Shown here piece after piece: positions 59,700-64,000 of a stretch of DNA of 64,000 nt (positions are counted from its first letter, which is position 1; every line of letters starts with the position of its first letter). The notes below the pieces were generated by a model. The model was not told where the DNA came from, did no database searches, and saw nothing but the letters and a program-made list of their open reading frames with translations. The stretch spans positions 248,001 through 312,000 of the forward strand of contig PABP01000009.1 in assembly GCA_002699585.1 (NCBI GenBank), read 5' to 3'. Both the position numbers and the translations under genes were made by a program. This DNA is from Anaerolineaceae bacterium. Its GTDB lineage: Bacteria; Chloroflexota; Anaerolineae; Aggregatilineales; Phototrophicaceae.

Positions 59700-61019
59700 A
59701 TGACAGAGCGGAGCTTAATCAACAATCCTGGGGCTGTACGACGCGGTGCACGGTCGGCTGCGGCTGTGCCAGCCACAACCCAGGATCGCCCATCTGAAGA
59801 AAAAATGAGCCTGTGGGCGACGCTTGATAAGCCGCTACTGATTATTGTCGGCTTGCTGCTGGTCATTGGCAGCATGATGGTCTTCAGCACGACATTCAAC
59901 TGGAGCCTGGAATCGCGCGGCTCATCCACGGCCATCTTCTTGCAGGACCATATGCGTAATGTGATTCTCGGCGTGGTGGCCCTGGTCTTCTTCACGATCA
60001 TTGATTATCGCTTTTGGAAGCGTTTTAGTCCGCTGGTTTTCCTGGTGACGCTGGGCGCGCTGATTGCGGTTAACTTCTTCGGCGATGATGTGTTTAACGC
60101 CCGTCGTTCGCTGATTGGTGGCCGTTTGCAGCCTTCGGAATTGGCGGAGTTCACGACCGTGTTTTATATGGCGGCCTGGTTGAGCGCCCGTAATACGCGT
60201 GTCAACAGCATTTTGCATGGCCTGATTCCTTTTGGCGTGTTGATTAGCTTGCTGGTCATCCCGATTGCGATACAGCCAGATCTTTCGTCAGCGGTGGTTA
60301 TTGGTATTACGGCCGTGACGATGTTCTTTTTGGCAGGCGCACCGGTATGGCACTTCGCGCTGGTGGGGCTGGGTGGTTTGGTTAGTGCGATTGTTGTCTT
60401 GCAGACCAGTGCTACCGCCCAAACGCGCGTTTCTGACTATTTGGCGGGCCTGGGTGATCCGACCCAGGCAGGCTACCATACACAGCAGGCGATCATCGCC
60501 TTTGTGAATGGCGGTTGGTTCGGCATGGGGCTGGGCCAGGGCACGCAAAAATTCAACAATGCGCTGCCTGCACCGCATACCGATAGTATCTTCGCTGTGA
60601 TTGGCGAGGAACTCGGTGTGGTGGGTGCGGCCCTGGTGGTCGCGTTGTTTGTGGCCTTTGTCGTGCGTGGTTTCCAGATTGCACGCCGTTCCAACGATAG
60701 TTACGGCGCACTGTTGACGACGGGCTTCACGGTATGGGTGGCTATCCAGGCGCTGCTGAACATTGCGGTTATGACGAATGTGATCCCGGCATCGGGTCTA
60801 CCGCTCCCCTTTATAAGTTACGGTGGCTCCGCCTTGCTGGTGTTGATGATGGGCGTGGGCTTGATGTTGAGCGTCAGCCGCGTCGCCACCTTACGGCTGA
60901 ACACAGCCAAACGGAGGTCATCTGGTGCGACTACTGATTGGAGCTGGGGGAACCGGCGGGCACGTTTATCCCGCACTAGCCGTAGCGGAAGCCCTCCACA
61001 GGTCCGGCGGCGGCCATGA
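59700..61019 (+). CDS. ftsW: FtsW-type SEDS glycosyltransferase
   Basis: 439 residues with about ten membrane helices and SEDS signatures: IDYRFWKRFSP, NARRSLIGGRLQPSELAE, QPDLSSAVV, GWFGMGLGQGTQKF, AVIGEELGVVGA and GLPLPFISYGGSALL. It polymerises lipid II into glycan strands at the septum with the FtsI-like protein. The conserved part ends near residue 408. The last 31 residues (about 409-439) are a Ser/Arg-rich tail read from the same bases as the start of murG in another frame. The overlap is 95 bases (60925-61019), far longer than usual. Confidence 0.94.
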   Translation: MTERSLINNPGAVRRGARSAAAVPATTQDRPSEEKMSLWATLDKPLLIIVGLLLVIGSMMVFSTTFNWSLESRGSSTAIFLQDHMRNVILGVVALVFFTIIDYRFWKRFSPLVFLVTLGALIAVNFFGDDVFNARRSLIGGRLQPSELAEFTTVFYMAAWLSARNTRVNSILHGLIPFGVLISLLVIPIAIQPDLSSAVVIGITAVTMFFLAGAPVWHFALVGLGGLVSAIVVLQTSATAQTRVSDYLAGLGDPTQAGYHTQQAIIAFVNGGWFGMGLGQGTQKFNNALPAPHTDSIFAVIGEELGVVGAALVVALFVAFVVRGFQIARRSNDSYGALLTTGFTVWVAIQALLNIAVMTNVIPASGLPLPFISYGGSALLVLMMGVGLMLSVSRVATLRLNTAKRRSSGATTDWSWGNRRARLSRTSRSGSPPQVRRRP

Positions 61020-62025
61020 GTTGACTTTCGTCGGCACGCGCGGCGGGGGCGGCTTCGAGAAGCAGTTGGTCGATGCCTATGATTTGCCCTTTGCCGCTTA
61101 TGGTGAGGTCTTCGCTGGCCCCATCGTCGGCGTCAATCCCTTACGAGCATTTAGCAGCATGGTCAAGATGGGCATCGGCGTGATGCAGGCCTTTGCGTTA
61201 CTGGGCAAGCACAAGCCGCAGGCTATCTTGCTGACCGGGGGCTGGGCCAATGTCCCGGTGGCGTTGGCAGCGCGTGCGCGCGGCATCCCGATGCTGATTT
61301 ACCTGCCGGACATCGAACCGGGCAGCACGATAAAAGTACTCAGCCGCTTTGCCCAAAAAATTGCCACAACGGTCGATGCCTCGGCGCCGTTTTTTAAGCC
61401 AGGGCAGACGGTCGTCACGGGCTATCCGCTACGGGGCGCGTTTATGACCGCCACCCGTGAGCAAGGTATCGCCGAGTTCGGCCTCTCGCCAGAGCGTAAA
61501 ACGCTGCTGATCACTGGGGGCAGTCGCGGGGCGCGCAGCGTCAATCTGGCGATTGAAGCGATTCTGCCGGATTTGCTAGCCGATGGGTTGCAGGTGCTGC
61601 ACATTACAGGCAATCTTGATTGGGAGCGCTCGCAGGCGGCAACCGCTGATCTGCCGGATGCCACCTACTATCATCCCTATGCGTATTGTGAACAGATGCA
61701 CCTGGCGTATGCTGCTGCGGACCTGGCGATTGCCCGTGCGGGAGCCAGTACATTGGGCGAACTGCCGTTTTATGGCTTGCCGGGGATATTGGTGCCGTAC
61801 CCGTATGCGTGGCGTTATCAGCGCGTTAATGCCGATTATCTGGCGGAGCGTGGGGCGGCAATTCGGCTGGATGATGAAAAAATGTCGGATGCCTTATTGC
61901 CGATGATACGCAGCCTGATGTACGATGAAGAGAAGTTGGCGGCGATGAAAGCCAGTGCCAAAGCCGTCGGTAGCGGCCAGGGCGCACAGCGCATCGCCGA
62001 TTTGCTGATAGAATTGGCAGTATAG
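60925..62025 (+). CDS. murG: UDP-GlcNAc:lipid I N-acetylglucosaminyltransferase
   Basis: 366 residues with a GTG start at 60925; GGAGG is 7 bases upstream, so the start is firm even though it lies within ftsW. Signatures: GAGGTGGHVYPALAVAEAL (lipid I loop), GSRGARSVNLAIEAIL (second glycine loop), and the UDP-GlcNAc region YCEQMHLAYAAADLAIARAGASTL. It adds GlcNAc to lipid I, forming lipid II. The usual PHAxxxHQ segment is PYAWRYQRVNA here, a modest divergence. Confidence 0.95.
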   Translation: MRLLIGAGGTGGHVYPALAVAEALHRSGGGHELTFVGTRGGGGFEKQLVDAYDLPFAAYGEVFAGPIVGVNPLRAFSSMVKMGIGVMQAFALLGKHKPQAILLTGGWANVPVALAARARGIPMLIYLPDIEPGSTIKVLSRFAQKIATTVDASAPFFKPGQTVVTGYPLRGAFMTATREQGIAEFGLSPERKTLLITGGSRGARSVNLAIEAILPDLLADGLQVLHITGNLDWERSQAATADLPDATYYHPYAYCEQMHLAYAAADLAIARAGASTLGELPFYGLPGILVPYPYAWRYQRVNADYLAERGAAIRLDDEKMSDALLPMIRSLMYDEEKLAAMKASAKAVGSGQGAQRIADLLIELAV

Positions 62026-62062
62026 ACCCCTCCCCTAAATCCCCTCCCCGAAGGAGAGGGGA
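62026..62062 (-). repeat. 37-bp dispersed repeat, copy 2
   Basis: Reverse complement of the element at 794-830 with one mismatch (36 of 37). It begins immediately after the murG stop. Confidence 0.7.
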
Positions 62063-62094
62063 CTTTGAGAGATACTTCACTCGCTGGAGAGGCA

Positions 62095-62131
62095 TCCTTC
62101 CTCCTTCGGGGGAAGGACTGAGGATGGGGGT
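62095..62131 (+). repeat. degenerate 37-bp repeat, copy 3
   Basis: Looser copy: cctccttcgggggaagg followed by gaggatggggg, in the same orientation as 794-830. Lies 32 bases after copy 2 and faces it. Confidence 0.5.
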
Positions 62132-62266
62132 CTGGCAAATTGTTCGGATTTTTGTTTTGTATCTAACATAGGTACAAGATAACCAAGTACTGTAGACAGT
62201 CATAAGCAACCTGATGAACAGAGGCAACATGTTGCAAAACCAGTCAGCCAGATGGAGCGTGCCTGA

Positions 62267-62839
62267 ATGCTAGAGCTATCGGTCATCGTCTGGTTGATGT
62301 CGGCATACTTTGGCTACATCGGCCTGCTACGTGGCTTCACCAAAGAGGTGATTTCGCTGGCAGGTATCATGCTGGGCCTGTTTGCCATGTTCCAGTTTGA
62401 TAACACCATTCGCTTTGAACTGTTCGCTTCGCTGCCGCCGGACCAGCTCTTTTATGTCCAGAGCGTGCTGTTCTTGATTATCGTCTTCTTTGCGTATCAG
62501 CAGCGGGCGATTGTGGGTGTACAGGCCCTTCGTGAGCGTGCCAATTCACGCGGGCGCAACCGGGGGCGTGACCCGTTGCAGTCGCGGGTATTGGGTGGTT
62601 TAATCGGCCTGGTGAACGGCTATCTGGTTTCCGGTACGTTGTGGTATTTTCTCGATATCAACCGACTGGCCGGGTCCGGCGATTATCCGTTGGCACCCTA
62701 TATCACGGCCCCGCTGGCCAATACGGCCAACGCGGCAGCCATCAATAATTTGCCGCTGTATTTGCTGACGCAGAACGACGGCAATCTGCTGGCGTTGGCG
62801 GTGGTGTTCCTGTTTATTCTCGTGCTCATCTTGATTTAG
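62267..62839 (+). CDS. CvpA-like membrane protein
   Basis: 190 residues, ATG at 62267 with GGAG upstream. It has four hydrophobic segments (about 5-25, 28-45, 65-82 and 105-130) and a final helix, with GLLRGFTKEVISLAGIMLG near the start, the CvpA-family opening. It carries a charged loop (ERANSRGRNRGRD). CvpA relatives are linked to envelope processes and export, but no biochemical role is established for this branch. It lies between murG and murC, beside a paralogue. Confidence 0.8.
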   Translation: MLELSVIVWLMSAYFGYIGLLRGFTKEVISLAGIMLGLFAMFQFDNTIRFELFASLPPDQLFYVQSVLFLIIVFFAYQQRAIVGVQALRERANSRGRNRGRDPLQSRVLGGLIGLVNGYLVSGTLWYFLDINRLAGSGDYPLAPYITAPLANTANAAAINNLPLYLLTQNDGNLLALAVVFLFILVLILI

Positions 62840-62940
62840 TAACTTGACTTTTAGTAACTTAAAGACCTGATCTCAATGCGCTGCGGCGTCCCATCGGTGA
62901 ATGACCCGGTGGCGTCCATCGGCAGACGACGGAAGCGATT

Positions 62941-63465
62941 ATGATTCAACTGTCATCTTTTATGTGGGCCACAGCTATCTTTTTTGGCGTGATGGGCTTT
63001 TTGCGCGGCTGGACGCGTGAGCTGATCGCTATGGCAGGCGTCTTGCTGGCGATCTTCGCCCTGTTCCAGTTTGATTCTTTCCTGCGCAGTACGGTCTTTG
63101 TGCTGATGGACCCGGCTCAGAGCTTCTGGATACAGGCGTTGATCTTCATCATCTTCGTGTTCGTTGTCTATAACGCCAATGAGATTGACGATGATCACAG
63201 CGGCGACGAGTTCGACTTGCAGGAGAGCTTGCTCGGTAGCATCGCCGGGTTGATTAATGGCTACCTTGTCGGTGGCACGCTATGGTACTTCCTCGACATC
63301 AACGAGTATCCCATTCCGCAGGTCTTGGCCCCGGCTATTGATTCTCCCTCTGGTCAGTCGATTGGCGCCATGCCTCTCGTTCTATTGAGCGGCGTCAGCG
63401 GTGGTGGCGACTCGCTGGCGATTGTGGTGGTCGTTTTATTGGTCGTCGTGCTGTATATCGCTTAG
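62941..63465 (+). CDS. CvpA-like membrane protein, paralogue of the preceding gene
   Basis: 174 residues, ATG at 62941 with ACGGAAG upstream. It has the same architecture and close sequence to 62267-62839: GFLRGWTRELIAMAGVLLAIF against GLLRGFTKEVISLAGIML, then LFQFDS, and the INGYLVGGTLWYFLDIN segment is almost unchanged. Its middle loop is acidic (NEIDDDHSGDEFD) where the first is basic, so the pair may interact. It ends 9 bases before murC. Confidence 0.8.
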   Translation: MIQLSSFMWATAIFFGVMGFLRGWTRELIAMAGVLLAIFALFQFDSFLRSTVFVLMDPAQSFWIQALIFIIFVFVVYNANEIDDDHSGDEFDLQESLLGSIAGLINGYLVGGTLWYFLDINEYPIPQVLAPAIDSPSGQSIGAMPLVLLSGVSGGGDSLAIVVVVLLVVVLYIA

Positions 63466-63474
63466 TTTGCTCTT

Positions 63475-64000
63475 ATGACCATCCTACAACCTGGACAACA
63501 TATTCATCTTATTGGCATTGGTGGCACGGGCTTGTCAGCGATTGCGCGCGTGCTGCTGCAACGCGGCTACACGGTTTCCGGCTCGGATCGCAATCAGGGG
63601 CCATTGGCGGCGGCATTGGTCGATGTTGGTGCGACCGTATATATCGGCCACGATGCGGCCTACGTCAACGGTGCGGATGTGGTGCTGCGCTCTTCGGCTG
63701 TTCCCGATGACCATGTGGAAGTGGTCGCTGCACGTGAGCAGGGCATTCTGGTCGTGAAGCGCTCGGATATGATCGCTGAGTTGATGGCTGGCCAACAAGC
63801 CATATGTATTTCCGGCACGCATGGCAAAACCACCACCACGTCGATGACCGCCCACACGCTCATCGCTAGCGGGCAGGACCCGTCGTATATTGTTGGTGGA
63901 ACCCTGGCCAACACAGGGACTAACGCTGCCTCTGGTAAGGGACCAGCTTTCGTCATTGAGGCTGATGAGTACGATTACATGTTCCTGGGCCTGCGCCCGA
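63475..64000 (+). CDS. murC: UDP-N-acetylmuramate--L-alanine ligase, 5' part
   Basis: The first 175 residues only; the gene runs off the right edge. It begins at the ATG at 63475 with the MurC opening HIHLIGIGGTGLSAIARVLL and continues with VSGSDRNQ, VVLRSSAVP, the ATP loop CISGTHGKTTTTSM and IVGGTLANTGTNA, ending in VIEADEYDYMFLGL. It adds L-Ala to UDP-MurNAc. Its place after murG, with only the two CvpA-like genes between, continues the dcw cluster beyond the window. Confidence 0.95.
   Translation, partial: MTILQPGQHIHLIGIGGTGLSAIARVLLQRGYTVSGSDRNQGPLAAALVDVGATVYIGHDAAYVNGADVVLRSSAVPDDHVEVVAAREQGILVVKRSDMIAELMAGQQAICISGTHGKTTTTSMTAHTLIASGQDPSYIVGGTLANTGTNAASGKGPAFVIEADEYDYMFLGLRP

Noticed and set aside
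1-64000. tRNA, rRNA, CRISPR arrays, insertion sequences and prophage genes
   Set aside because: I looked for T-loop motifs, regularly spaced repeats, transposases, integrases and phage structural genes and saw none. Short RNA genes without strong motifs could be missed by eye.

Overview
The window is one continuous, gene-dense bacterial chromosome segment of moderate-to-high GC. It has no rRNA, tRNA, CRISPR array, phage module or insertion sequence that I could find. The gene content points to the Chloroflexota, most likely an Anaerolineae-type member: many LysM, SH3 and beta-rich secreted proteins anchored by simple signal peptides, a PBP/mraY/murD/ftsW/murG order under mraZ, several acyl-CoA ligases and a LivKHMGF-type importer. 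This placement is an inference from gene content and protein style; no marker gene proves it.

Layout. 1-2.5 kb: two short-chain dehydrogenases and a TetR regulator, all on the minus strand. 2.9-6.0 kb: a plus-strand operon of a SerB-like phosphatase, a second HAD hydrolase and a SerA-type dehydrogenase that lacks the usual catalytic arginine. 6.2-11.7 kb: two lipoproteins, an odd HAD protein, a CLC protein fused to CBS and RCK_C domains, and a small CxxC protein. 11.8-23.0 kb: a long plus-strand run with a KAS III-like thiolase-fold enzyme, two AMP-dependent acyl-CoA ligases, an alpha/beta hydrolase, an Lrp-type regulator and a complete branched-chain-amino-acid-type ABC importer; it reads as uptake plus CoA activation of some organic acid. 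23.1-25.8 kb: aldo/keto reductase, KDPG-type aldolase and a cysteine-bearing LysM protein. 26.0-30.8 kb: VOC protein, proB, a DUF1772-like membrane protein, proA and a lipid kinase. 30.9-34.8 kb: two tandem paralogous histidine kinases and a response regulator, all with long disordered tails. 35-46 kb: an SH3 secreted protein, glycerate kinase, a third acyl-CoA ligase, a LysM/arginase-like/sulfatase/GNAT run, an AT-rich beta-propeller gene and a nitrilase. 46-52.9 kb: uvrC, a DinB-like protein and two adjacent multidomain secreted esterases. 53-64 kb: the division and cell-wall (dcw) cluster mraZ-rsmH-ftsL-PBP-mraY-murD-ftsW-murG, then two CvpA-like membrane proteins and murC, which runs off the right edge. 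murE and murF are not in the cluster.

Between genes, the 6-25 kb part carries at least nine short palindromes, most headed by GTAG and lying 3' of plus-strand genes. They look like REP elements, and one is an inverted REP doublet. A separate 37-bp element occurs as an inverted pair about 61 kb apart (794-830 and 62026-62062), and degenerate 7-bp repeats flank the TetR/serB gap and the 3' end of uvrC. Upstream of mraZ, three TGGGN boxes are spaced exactly 11 bp apart.

I did not find a wholly new multi-gene system. The best leads are the paired esterases, in which the first domain of each has lost its nucleophile; the SerA-type protein without its arginine; the REP family; and the unusual dcw layout, including a 95-nt ftsW/murG overlap.
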